Shown here in pieces: positions 1 through 5,312 of a DNA stretch of 5,312 nucleotides. Source of the stretch: Acidimicrobiia bacterium (GTDB taxonomy: Bacteria > Actinomycetota > Acidimicrobiia > Acidimicrobiales > Aldehydirespiratoraceae). The notes below the pieces were generated by a model. The model did no database searches and was not told where the DNA came from. It saw only the letters and a program-made list of their open reading frames with translations. The stretch lies in NCBI GenBank assembly GCA_022824605.1, contig JAJDZO010000353.1, positions 1-5,312 of the forward strand, written 5' to 3'. Both the position numbers and the translations under genes were made by a program. Numbering within the stretch: the stretch's first letter is position 1; the number at the start of each line of letters is the position of its first letter.

Positions 1-9
1 AGGTCTGGA

Positions 10-72
10 TCCCGACCGGCGCCTAGACCCGCCTCGCCAGCGCGGTTACCGCCGGTCCCGACCGGGCTCTAG
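10..72 (+). repeat. 17-bp direct repeat pair upstream of the M20 gene
   Basis: The pattern TCCCGACCGG-N3-CTAG occurs twice, at 10-26 and 56-72, with starts 46 bp apart. The ten-base block is identical in both copies, and the three-base gap and CTAG are placed the same way. The downstream copy overlaps the proposed -10 element at 70-75, as an operator would. In a GC-rich sequence a ten-base match can arise by chance, so a regulatory role is only a possibility. Confidence 0.35.
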
Positions 73-75
73 GAT
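46..75 (+). promoter_or_regulatory. Possible leaderless-type promoter of the M20 gene
   Basis: TAGGAT at 70-75 fits the actinobacterial TANNNT -10 element. A weak TTACCG at 46-51 lies 18 bp upstream. The -10 ends seven bases before the ATG at 83, so transcription could begin at or next to the start codon and give a leaderless mRNA. The same bases can be read another way: AGGA at 71-74 is eight bases from the ATG and could act as a Shine-Dalgarno site in a longer transcript. The spacer holds an inverted repeat, CCGGT-N4-ACCGG at 52-65, that could bind a dimeric repressor. Confidence 0.4.
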
Positions 76-82
76 CACGGCC

Positions 83-1255
83 ATGGACATAGCTGAAGCC
101 AAGAAGCGAATCTGCGACGAGGTCGACCGGCTCGCCCCCGAACTGCTCGACGTGTCGCACCGCATCCACGCCCATCCCGAACTGGCCTTCGAGGAACACC
201 ACGCCCACGACCTGCTCACCGGGGTGCTCGCCGATCACGGCCTCGCCGTGCAGCGCCAGGCCTACGGCGTCGACACCGCCTTCGAGGCCCGAGCCGGCAC
301 CGGCGACGGTCCACTGGTGGCCGTGGTGTGCGAGTACGACGCTCTGCCCGGCATCGGCCACGCCTGCGGCCACAACATCATCGCCGCCTCGGGACTGGGG
401 GCGGGACTGGCCCTGGCCTCGATGGCCGGCGAAGCGAACGCACGAGTGGCCGTGGTCGGAACCCCCGCCGAGGAAGGCGGAGGCGGCAAGGAACTGATGA
501 TGCGCCAGGGCGCATTCTCCGACACCGACGCGGCCATGATGGTGCACCCCGCCAACCACGAACTCAGCGTGTTCCACGCGGTGGCCGTCCATCGGGTCCA
601 CGCCCGCTACACCGGTGCGGCCGCCCACGCCGCGGCCGCACCCGAGAAGGGACGCAACGCTCTCGACGCGGCCGTGCTCGGCTACAACGCGGTCGCGGCA
701 CTGCGTCAGCACATCCGCGACGACGAGCGCATCCACGGCGTCTTCAGAGACGGCGGCGCCAAGCCCAACATCGTTCCGGTCACCGCCGCCACCGAGTGGT
801 ACGTGCGCTCCACCAACCTCGTCTCGCTGGAACCGCTCAAGCAGCGGGTGGTGGCCTGCCTGCGGGCGGGGGCAGCCGCGGCCGGATGCGAGATCGAGCT
901 CGAATGGGAGGATCCCGCCTACGCCGACATGAACGACAACCCGACCCTGCTGGACCGCTACCTGGCCAACCTCGACACCCTCGGCCGCACGCTGGCTGAA
1001 GATCCCGGCAGCCGGGTGGTGGGCAGCACCGACATGGGCAACGTGAGCTACGCCGTGCCGTCGATTCATCCCATGATCAAGGTCGCGCCCGACGATGTGC
1101 CCATTCACACCCCCGCATTCGCCGAGTACGCCCGCGGTCCCGCCGGTGACGCCGCGGTGATCGACGGGGCCAAGGCCCTGGCCATGACCGCGCTGGACTG
1201 CTGGCTCGACGACGCCGTGCTGCCCGCAATGCAGGCCGAGTTCGCCGCTGCCTAG
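83..1255 (+). CDS. M20 family metallopeptidase / amidohydrolase (AbgB/PM20D2-like)
   Basis: This 390-residue protein should be a cytoplasmic zinc hydrolase that cleaves amide bonds of N-acyl amino acids, dipeptides or p-aminobenzoyl-glutamate-like substrates. The N-terminal half carries YDALPGIGHACGHN (Cys95 and His97 as metal ligands), the catalytic and metal pair Glu130-Glu131 in TPAEEGGGGK, and His155 in MMVHP. A dimerisation lid follows from about residue 165 to 275 and starts with the typical YTGAAAHAAAAPEKGRNALDA. The C-terminal part has GSTDMGNVSY (about 315-323) and His342 in HTPAF. All expected metal-site residues are present, and the length is normal for the family. There is no signal peptide. 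ATG at 83 is the first usual start codon in the window, but the frame is open back to base 1 (Arg/Pro-rich, unlike the family), so an upstream start outside the window is not strictly excluded. The exact substrate cannot be read from the sequence. ThyX-like gene follows 96 bases later in the same direction. Confidence 0.93.
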   Translation: MDIAEAKKRICDEVDRLAPELLDVSHRIHAHPELAFEEHHAHDLLTGVLADHGLAVQRQAYGVDTAFEARAGTGDGPLVAVVCEYDALPGIGHACGHNIIAASGLGAGLALASMAGEANARVAVVGTPAEEGGGGKELMMRQGAFSDTDAAMMVHPANHELSVFHAVAVHRVHARYTGAAAHAAAAPEKGRNALDAAVLGYNAVAALRQHIRDDERIHGVFRDGGAKPNIVPVTAATEWYVRSTNLVSLEPLKQRVVACLRAGAAAAGCEIELEWEDPAYADMNDNPTLLDRYLANLDTLGRTLAEDPGSRVVGSTDMGNVSYAVPSIHPMIKVAPDDVPIHTPAFAEYARGPAGDAAVIDGAKALAMTALDCWLDDAVLPAMQAEFAAA

Positions 1256-1301
1256 GCCCACGGACACGCATCTCGCCGCGCGCCGGTCGAGCGGCGCCGA
1301 C

Positions 1302-1315
1302 TCGGCGGCCGCCGA
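1302..1315. other. GC-rich perfect palindrome between the M20 and ThyX-like genes
   Basis: TCGGCGGCCGCCGA reads the same on both strands. As RNA it could fold into a five-pair stem with a GGCC loop. A shorter palindrome, CGGCGCCG, lies just upstream at 1292-1299, and imperfect pairing between 1288 and 1307 is also possible. No T-run follows, so it is not a convincing intrinsic terminator. It may be a weak hairpin or a chance palindrome in GC-rich spacer DNA. Confidence 0.25.
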
Positions 1316-1351
1316 CCCGACAGCCCCTGGCGCGATCCGCGCCCAGCGCCG

Positions 1352-3073
1352 GTGGCGCCCCTAGTGTCGCGCCTCGTGAATCTCTACGCGGCCGAGTCCT
1401 TCTCGCGCGACGAAGCCGACATCTTGCGCCGCTACTTCACCAACCTCGATCAGCCGGTCTTCGCCCTGGTGAACCTGCCCGAAGTCGTCAAAGGAGCGCT
1501 GTTCGCCCGCTACTCCCGCTCGATGCTGAGCCTGCGCCGGCTGTTCCTCGACGAGTTCGTCGACGACCTCGACATAACCGGCGACGTCACCATCGACGCC
1601 ACCGTCGGCCTGCGCCGGGCCGAAGCCCTCTACGACCGGGTCTTCTTCGACTACGGCGACGATTCCGTGGCCCAGCTCGGCGGCGTGCACCTGGCCTGCG
1701 AGCAGGCCTCCAACCTGTTGACCAAGGTGCTCGAGTGGGGCCGGCTGATGGCCTACCTGGAGCAGAGCACCCGCTACATCGCCTACGACCAGCGCCTCGG
1801 CGGCCGCTACCGGTACTACCGCGACCCGCAGGTGCTCAACTCGTCGCTCGGCACCCGCTACGTGGGCGACATCGACCGCATGTTCTCCACCTATTCGGAG
1901 CTCGTGCCGGTGATGCAGGACTTCTTCAGGGCCAACACACCCAAAGAGCCCGGCGACTCCGACTTCGCCTACCGGCAGGCGATCAAGGCCCGGGCCCTGG
2001 ACTCGATCCGCGGCCTGCTGCCGGCTGCGTCGTTGAGCAACGTCGGCATATACGGCACCGGACAGGCCTACGAGGCGCTGCTGCTGCGGATGCGGGCCCA
2101 TCCGCTGCCCGAGGCCCGCCTGTACGCCGACATGATGCTCACCGAGTTGCGCAAGGTGATCCCGTCGTTCCTCAAGCGGGTGGACCTGCCCGACCGCGGC
2201 GGGCTCACGTCGGGCTATCTGGCCGACAACCGGGCCGCCATGGACGAGGTTGCCGCCCGCACCTTCGGCGACGCGGTGGGAGGGCCGGTCGCCGACGACT
2301 CCGTCGAGTTGGTCGAATACGACCCCGACGGCGAGACCAGGATGATCGCCGCGATGCTCTACCCCCACACGTCGCTGTCGGACCGCACCATCGAGTCGAG
2401 GGTGAGAGCCATGTCGGCCGCCGAGCGGGTGGCGGTGGTGAGGGCCTACTGCGGGGACCGCCAGAACCGTCGCCACCGTCCCGGCCGAGCGCTGGAACGG
2501 GTGTACTACCGCTTCGACGTGCTGTCGGACTACGGAGCGTTCCGAGACCTGCAGCGCCATCGGATGCTCACCATCGAATGGCAGCCGCTGTCCACCCGCC
2601 ACGGGTATGTGCGGCCCTCCGCAGTGGACGCCGCCGATGTGGACGAGAAGTTCGACGCGGTGATGGCCCGCTCGGCCCGGCTCTACGAGGCGTTGAGCGC
2701 CGAGTTCGGCGACCAGTCCTCCTACGCGGTGGCGCTCGCGTACCGGATCCGCTACTCGATGCAGATGAACGCCCGCGCCGCGATGCACATGCTGGAGTTG
2801 CGGACCACCCCTCAGGGCCATCCCGCCTACCGCCGGGTGTGCCAGCGGATGCACACGCTCATCGCCACCGAAGCGGGCCACGCAGCCGTGGCTGAGTTGA
2901 TGTCGTTCGTGAACCACGCCGAGGATCCCGGTCTGGGCCGCCTCGACGCCGAGAAGCGGGTGGAAAAACTCCGGTTGTCGCAGACGCATCCGTCATCGGA
3001 TCCGGACTCCGACCGCCGCGACAGCAACGGCGGGGACGCAGCCCCAGAGTTGAGCACCCGCCCGAGCGGGTAG
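1352..3073 (+). CDS. Double-length ThyX-like protein (FAD-dependent thymidylate synthase family)
   Basis: The protein has 573 residues, about twice the size of classical ThyX, and reads as two Thy1-type domains in tandem. ThyX makes dTMP from dUMP using methylene-tetrahydrofolate, FAD and NADPH. The first half has YGDDSVAQLGG (about 101-111), where ThyX usually has GHxSxxEH, and then WGRLMAYLEQSTRY (129-142), which aligns with the RHR-x7-S motif but has lost the first Arg and the His while keeping SxRY. The second half has LQRHRMLTIEWQPLSTRHGY: RHR at 402-404 and Ser414/Arg416, with nine instead of seven residues between RHR and Ser. From memory, both patterns recur in long ThyX homologues of Actinobacteria, Chloroflexi and Deinococcus relatives, so they look like subfamily features, not decay. 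Residues after about 540 are a polar low-complexity tail. The start is uncertain: GTG at 1352, 1364 and 1376 are all in frame, none with a Shine-Dalgarno site; 1376 (MNLYAAESF) is supported by a TAGTGT element eight bases upstream. True synthase activity is not proven by the sequence. Confidence 0.85.
   Translation: MAPLVSRLVNLYAAESFSRDEADILRRYFTNLDQPVFALVNLPEVVKGALFARYSRSMLSLRRLFLDEFVDDLDITGDVTIDATVGLRRAEALYDRVFFDYGDDSVAQLGGVHLACEQASNLLTKVLEWGRLMAYLEQSTRYIAYDQRLGGRYRYYRDPQVLNSSLGTRYVGDIDRMFSTYSELVPVMQDFFRANTPKEPGDSDFAYRQAIKARALDSIRGLLPAASLSNVGIYGTGQAYEALLLRMRAHPLPEARLYADMMLTELRKVIPSFLKRVDLPDRGGLTSGYLADNRAAMDEVAARTFGDAVGGPVADDSVELVEYDPDGETRMIAAMLYPHTSLSDRTIESRVRAMSAAERVAVVRAYCGDRQNRRHRPGRALERVYYRFDVLSDYGAFRDLQRHRMLTIEWQPLSTRHGYVRPSAVDAADVDEKFDAVMARSARLYEALSAEFGDQSSYAVALAYRIRYSMQMNARAAMHMLELRTTPQGHPAYRRVCQRMHTLIATEAGHAAVAELMSFVNHAEDPGLGRLDAEKRVEKLRLSQTHPSSDPDSDRRDSNGGDAAPELSTRPSG
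1362..1367 (+). promoter_or_regulatory. Possible -10 element for a leaderless start at GTG 1376
   Basis: TAGTGT fits TANNNT and ends eight bases before the in-frame GTG at 1376, the same geometry as the M20 promoter. No recognisable -35 lies 16-18 bp upstream. If real, the ThyX-like protein would start at 1376 and lack the first eight residues of the longer reading. Confidence 0.25.
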
Positions 3074-3145
3074 GGGAGTGGTCGATGGGGAGTCTCGCGG
3101 CATGCGCCGGTCGGCGGCGGGCGCGGAACCGATGCCCGAATGCAG

Positions 3146-3173
3146 TTGCGCCTCGCCGATCTGTGTCTATGAT
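3146..3173 (+). promoter_or_regulatory. Sigma70-type promoter of the Asp-rich gene
   Basis: TTGCGC at 3146-3151 and TATGAT at 3168-3173 are separated by 16 bp. TATGAT differs from the consensus -10 at one position, and TTG of the -35 is conserved. Transcription would begin near 3180, leaving a leader of about 35 bases before the ATG at 3216. This is the best promoter match in the window. It suggests that the Asp-rich gene, and perhaps the GNAT gene after it, is transcribed independently of the ThyX-like gene. Confidence 0.5.
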
Positions 3174-3215
3174 CCGGCCCACCTCCCTGTGCCGAGCAAC
3201 CCCTGAGCTGATGCG

Positions 3216-3722
3216 ATGACTCAGAAGAGCCCTCGTGGCGACGAAGACTTCGACAACGACTTCGACGAAGCGGACGACTTCGACGAAGACCTCGGCGACA
3301 ACTTCGACGGCGACGAGGATTTCGACGAGGACGACGACTTCGACGACGATCTGGACGACAAAGACGACGAAGATGACGACGACGATCTGGATGACGACGA
3401 AGACGACGACGATGACGACGACGATGTGCCTGCGCCGGTCGATGACGACGAAGACGACGACGTCCATCCCAGCGACGTCGAGGCAGACCTCGAGGAGATC
3501 CTCCGGGACCGCATCGCGGCCAGTGACGACGATGACGACGAGGAGGACGAAGGGGGAGAAGCGAAGCCGACCTCGGTGGTCGCGCCGCCCCGCTCAGACG
3601 AGTGGACCTGCGGCCAGTGCTTCCTGATCGTCAGCGTCAGCCAGTTCGGTTCTCGTTCCAGTCCGATATGCCCGTCGGGCGAGGAACCCTGCGAGTCGAT
3701 CGAGAGGATTCTCGGAGGCTGA
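3216..3722 (+). CDS. Asp-rich protein with C-terminal DUF4193-like zinc-ribbon module
   Basis: This 168-residue protein has three parts. Residues 9-83 are nearly all Asp and Glu, with Phe or Leu spaced every four to six residues early on (12, 16, 22, 26, 30, 36, 42, 46). Residues about 84-127 are a mixed acidic linker with a short likely helix (VEADLEEILRDRIAAS) and a second Asp/Glu run. Residues 128-168 begin DEWTCGQCFLIVSVSQF and carry Cys132, Cys135, Cys152 and Cys159. That end matches my recollection of DUF4193, a small actinobacterial family whose end reads like DEFTCxxCFLVxxxSQL followed by a second cysteine pair; here the second pair is C-x6-C where DUF4193 usually has CxxC. Zinc binding is likely but inferred, and the function is unknown. 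The frame is supported by the Cys module, a good upstream promoter, and the stop just before the GNAT gene. The other open frames here (poly-Ser on the minus strand, poly-Thr on the plus strand) are shadows of the GAY repeats. No clear ribosome binding site precedes ATG 3216. Confidence 0.85.
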   Translation: MTQKSPRGDEDFDNDFDEADDFDEDLGDNFDGDEDFDEDDDFDDDLDDKDDEDDDDDLDDDEDDDDDDDDVPAPVDDDEDDDVHPSDVEADLEEILRDRIAASDDDDDEEDEGGEAKPTSVVAPPRSDEWTCGQCFLIVSVSQFGSRSSPICPSGEEPCESIERILGG

Positions 3723-3761
3723 GAACCTGCACAGTGCCATGCTCGCTGACCGAACCGGCTT

Positions 3762-4241
3762 ATGACCTCGATCGCTGAGGGGGCAAGACCAGCGGCTGAG
3801 GCCGACCTCGCCGAAGTGGTCGGGTTGGCGGCTGAGGCGACCGCCGAGCTGTCGGAGTTGCGGGGCGGGCGGGTGTGGTCGCGCCTGGAAGCCCGGCCCG
3901 ACCCGCAGCGCGAGAGCCTGGTTCAGGATTTCGAGGCCGACGATGCGCTGGTGGTGGTGGGCACCATCGACGACGCGGTGGTGGGCTACGGGGCGATCCG
4001 TGTGGTCGAACTCCACGACGGCTCGACGGTGGGCCGTGTCGGCGACATCTACGTGCTGGCTGAGGCCCGCGGGGTGGGCGTGGGTGAGGCCATGATGGAG
4101 TTGCTGATCCAGTGGGCCGGCCAGAAGGGCTGCATCGGCGTGGACAGCCTGGCGCTGCCCGGGGACCGCAGCACCAAGAACTTCTTCGAGACGCACGGCA
4201 TGGTCGCACGAGCCATAACCGTGCACCGTTCGCTGCTCTAG
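3762..4241 (+). CDS. GNAT family N-acetyltransferase
   Basis: This 159-residue protein fits a single GNAT domain, which transfers an acetyl group from acetyl-CoA to an amine. The N-terminal AAEADLAEVVGLAAEA stretch resembles the first strand and helix of the fold. Motif A spans about residues 92-117: RVGDIYVLAEARGVGVGEAM, with the acetyl-CoA pyrophosphate-binding R103-G-V-G106-V-G108. Motif B is seen as STKNFFETHGM (137-147), where Asn140 and the following aromatics are typical. The substrate cannot be told; small molecules and protein N-termini are both possible. ATG 3762 is the only start upstream of the fold, because an in-frame TGA lies at 3747-3749. No Shine-Dalgarno site is visible. The gene begins 39 bases after the Asp-rich gene and may be read from the same transcript. 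Its TAG overlaps the stop codon of the convergent crotonase gene. Confidence 0.88.
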   Translation: MTSIAEGARPAAEADLAEVVGLAAEATAELSELRGGRVWSRLEARPDPQRESLVQDFEADDALVVVGTIDDAVVGYGAIRVVELHDGSTVGRVGDIYVLAEARGVGVGEAMMELLIQWAGQKGCIGVDSLALPGDRSTKNFFETHGMVARAITVHRSLL

Positions 4242-4999
4242 CGGCCCTTCCAGACGGGTGGGCGCTTCTCGATGAAGGCGAGCGGCCCCTCACGGAAGTC
4301 CTCGGTGTCTCGCAGGCGCATCTGGGCGCGCCCGGCGGCCAGCACCGCCTCGGCGTCGGTCTGCGTGAAGCTCTCGAGCACGAGCCGGCGGGACTCCCGC
4401 ACCGCCAGAGGACCGTTGACGGTGACCCGGGCCGCGAGGCGCCGGGCAGCGTCGAGCGCCTCCGTCGGCTGGCATAGTTCGTTGATGAGGCCGAGCTGGT
4501 AAGCGCGTTCGGCGTCGATCGGGTCGCCGGTGAGGATCATCTCCATCGCGATCGCAGTCGGGATCGAGCGGGGCAGGCGAATCAGGCCGCCCGCGGCCGC
4601 GAGCAGCGAACGTTTCACCTCGGGCAGTCCGAAGCGGGCCGCCACCGACGCCACCCGCAGGTCGCAGGCGAGCGCGATCTCGGTACCGCCGGCCAGAGCG
4701 GGACCGTCGATGGCCGCCACCAGGGGCTTGGTGCGCTCTCGCAGCACTATGCCGCCGAATCCGCCCCGCTTGGTTGACAGCTCAGAGAAGCGACCTGCCG
4801 CGATGGCCTTCAGGTCGGCGCCCGCGCAGAACACCGGCCCGGTGTGGGTGAGGATGCCGAGCCATAGCGAGTCGTCGGCCTCCAACCGGTCGATGGCCGC
4901 TTCAAGCCCCTGGGAGACCGTGCCGTTGACCGCGTTGCGAGCCTCGGGCCGATTCAAGGTGATGAGAGCGACGTTGCCCTCAACCTCGAAGTCGATCAT
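4238..4999 (-). CDS. Enoyl-CoA hydratase / crotonase family protein
   Basis: The 253-residue protein has the standard length of a single-domain crotonase. The family hydrates 2-enoyl-CoA in fatty-acid or branched-chain acyl-CoA breakdown, or does related acyl-CoA chemistry. The N-terminus shows VALITLNRPEARNAV (10-24). The first oxyanion-hole segment is VFCAGADLKAI (56-66), with Ala61 at the expected place. The second is GPALAGGTEIALACDLRVAS (99-118), followed by RFGLPEVKRSLLAAAGGLIRLPR (122-144, read as two pieces around Glu127). Glu107 and Glu127 align with the two catalytic glutamates of rat mitochondrial hydratase (Glu144 and Glu164), so hydratase activity is plausible. The C-terminus ends in FIEKRPPVWKGR, typical of the family. 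The ATG overlaps the TGA of the upstream gene by four bases (ATGA at 4999-4996), so it is probably translated by coupling; no separate promoter is seen. It runs convergent to the GNAT gene. The acyl chain specificity cannot be read. Confidence 0.93.
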   Translation of the reverse strand: MIDFEVEGNVALITLNRPEARNAVNGTVSQGLEAAIDRLEADDSLWLGILTHTGPVFCAGADLKAIAAGRFSELSTKRGGFGGIVLRERTKPLVAAIDGPALAGGTEIALACDLRVASVAARFGLPEVKRSLLAAAGGLIRLPRSIPTAIAMEMILTGDPIDAERAYQLGLINELCQPTEALDAARRLAARVTVNGPLAVRESRRLVLESFTQTDAEAVLAAGRAQMRLRDTEDFREGPLAFIEKRPPVWKGR

Positions 5000-5312
5000 G
5001 AAGAAGCTGCCGTCTCGGCGGCTGTTTCGCTGCCTGCGGGCTGCTCTTCGCTGTCGGCGGGCTGTTCGGTGGTATCCGGCCGTTCGGTGGCGTCGGCGGT
5101 CGCTTCGGCAGCGGCGGGCTGCGGGGCGTCAGCGGTCGCTTCGGCAGCGGCGGGCTGCGGGGCGTCGGCGCTCGCTTCGGCAGCGGCGGGCTGCGGGGCG
5201 TCAGCGGTCGCTTCGGCAGCGGCGGGCTGTTCGATGGCGTCGGCGGTCGCTTCGGCAGCGGCGGGTTGTGGGGCGTCGGCGGGCTTCTCGGCTTGCTTGT
5301 CAGCGGCGGGCT
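4996..5312 (-). CDS. 3' end of a gene encoding an Ala/Pro/Glu-rich repeat tail (partial)
   Basis: Reading leftward from the window edge, an open frame of about 104 codons ends at TGA (4998-4996). It is incomplete at its N-terminus, so the main domain is outside the window and the protein cannot be named. The visible part starts around PAADKQAEKPADAPQ and continues as copies of PQPAAAEATADA (one with Ser for Thr, one with an extra residue, IEQ), then ends in TERPDTTEQPADSEEQPAG and SETAAETAASS. It is acidic, has no aromatic residues and is expected to be disordered. This frame is preferred because its stop overlaps the crotonase start as ATGA and its composition fits a flexible acidic linker or tail. 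The competing minus frame gives Pro/Leu/Lys/Arg repeats and runs on out of frame into the crotonase gene; the plus frame is Arg-rich. It is probably the gene just before the crotonase in one operon. Confidence 0.62.
   Translation of the reverse strand, partial: PAADKQAEKPADAPQPAAAEATADAIEQPAAAEATADAPQPAAAEASADAPQPAAAEATADAPQPAAAEATADATERPDTTEQPADSEEQPAGSETAAETAASS
5085..5267. repeat. 36-bp tandem repeat array, five copies
   Basis: Copies lie at 5085-5120, 5121-5156, 5157-5192, 5193-5228 and 5229-5267, the last being 39 bp. The second and fourth are identical; the third differs from them by two substitutions, one silent and one Thr to Ser on the minus strand. The core CGCTTCGGCAGCGGCGGG is kept in all five. 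A more diverged stretch continues to the window edge. The period is twelve codons and the one length change is three bases, so the reading frame is kept throughout. This points to expansion within a coding region. Confidence 0.9.

Noticed and set aside
23..1267. 414-codon open frame on the minus strand opposite the M20 gene
   Set aside because: Its translation is Gly/Val/His-rich without any recognisable domain and mirrors the M20 codons. Long antisense frames are expected in DNA this GC-rich.
1256..1351. Intrinsic terminator after the M20 gene
   Set aside because: GC-rich palindromes exist at 1292-1299 and 1302-1315, but there is no following T-run and the stems are short.
1361..2989. 542-codon open frame on the minus strand opposite the ThyX-like gene
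   Set aside because: No family motif is seen and the composition is that of an antisense shadow, while the plus frame has clear ThyX-type motifs.
3085..3219. 44-codon frame (ATG 3085 to TGA 3219) overlapping the start of the Asp-rich gene as ATGA
   Set aside because: The Arg/Cys/Ala-rich product matches nothing I know, lacks a convincing ribosome site, and has the best promoter of the region lying inside it.
3221..3627. Poly-Ser (minus) and poly-Thr (plus) open frames across the Asp-rich gene
   Set aside because: These are alternative readings of the same GAY repeat tract. Only the Asp frame carries the conserved Cys module at its end.
3739..3765. Eight-codon frame ending across the GNAT ATG, a possible coupling leader
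   Set aside because: It is too short to separate from chance, and no Shine-Dalgarno site lies at a workable distance; GGAGG at 3714-3718 is about 20 bases away.
4998..5312. Arg-rich plus-strand frame starting at ATG 4998 within the palindrome TCATGA and open to the window edge
   Set aside because: The product is repetitive Arg/Leu/Gln, a typical shadow of an Ala/Pro/Glu repeat on the opposite strand, and has no promoter or ribosome site.
5085..5312. CRISPR-like array
   Set aside because: The 36-bp units are directly adjacent with no unique spacers and keep a twelve-codon frame, so they are coding tandem repeats.

Overview
The window is GC-rich, gene-dense and third-position GC-rich. It looks like the chromosome of a high-GC actinobacterium. 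An Acidimicrobiia-like lineage would fit the DUF4193-like zinc-ribbon protein, the double-length ThyX-like protein, the GTG start and the near absence of Shine-Dalgarno sites. That placement is inference from recalled family features; no database was searched. There are no RNA genes, CRISPR arrays, insertion sequences or signs of a mobile element.

Layout: four genes on the plus strand are followed by two on the minus strand. (1) 83-1255 is an M20-family zinc amidohydrolase of the AbgB/PM20D2 type, preceded by a possible leaderless-type promoter that carries a short inverted repeat and a 17-bp direct repeat. (2) 1352-3073 is a 573-residue tandem ThyX-like protein, annotated in this family as FAD-dependent thymidylate synthase; both signature motifs are altered. 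(3) 3216-3722 is a strikingly Asp-rich protein ending in a DUF4193-like cysteine module, with its own plausible promoter. (4) 3762-4241 is a GNAT acetyltransferase. It meets the next gene tail to tail, the two stop codons sharing one CTAG. (5) 4238-4999, minus strand, is an enoyl-CoA hydratase/crotonase with both catalytic Glu residues. (6) 4996-5312, minus strand, is the 3' end of a gene that runs off the window. It encodes an Ala/Pro/Glu repeat tail built from 36-bp tandem repeats, and its TGA overlaps the crotonase ATG as ATGA.

How the genes fit together: genes 5 and 6 are almost certainly one translationally coupled operon read leftward. Genes 1 and 2 lie in the same direction and could share a folate link (p-aminobenzoyl-glutamate hydrolysis and methylene-tetrahydrofolate use), but that is speculative. 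Genes 3 and 4 are close together and may be co-transcribed. I see no defence island, biosynthetic cluster or clearly new multi-gene system. The most unusual items are the Asp-rich zinc-ribbon protein, the motif-altered double ThyX and the repeat-bearing acidic tail.
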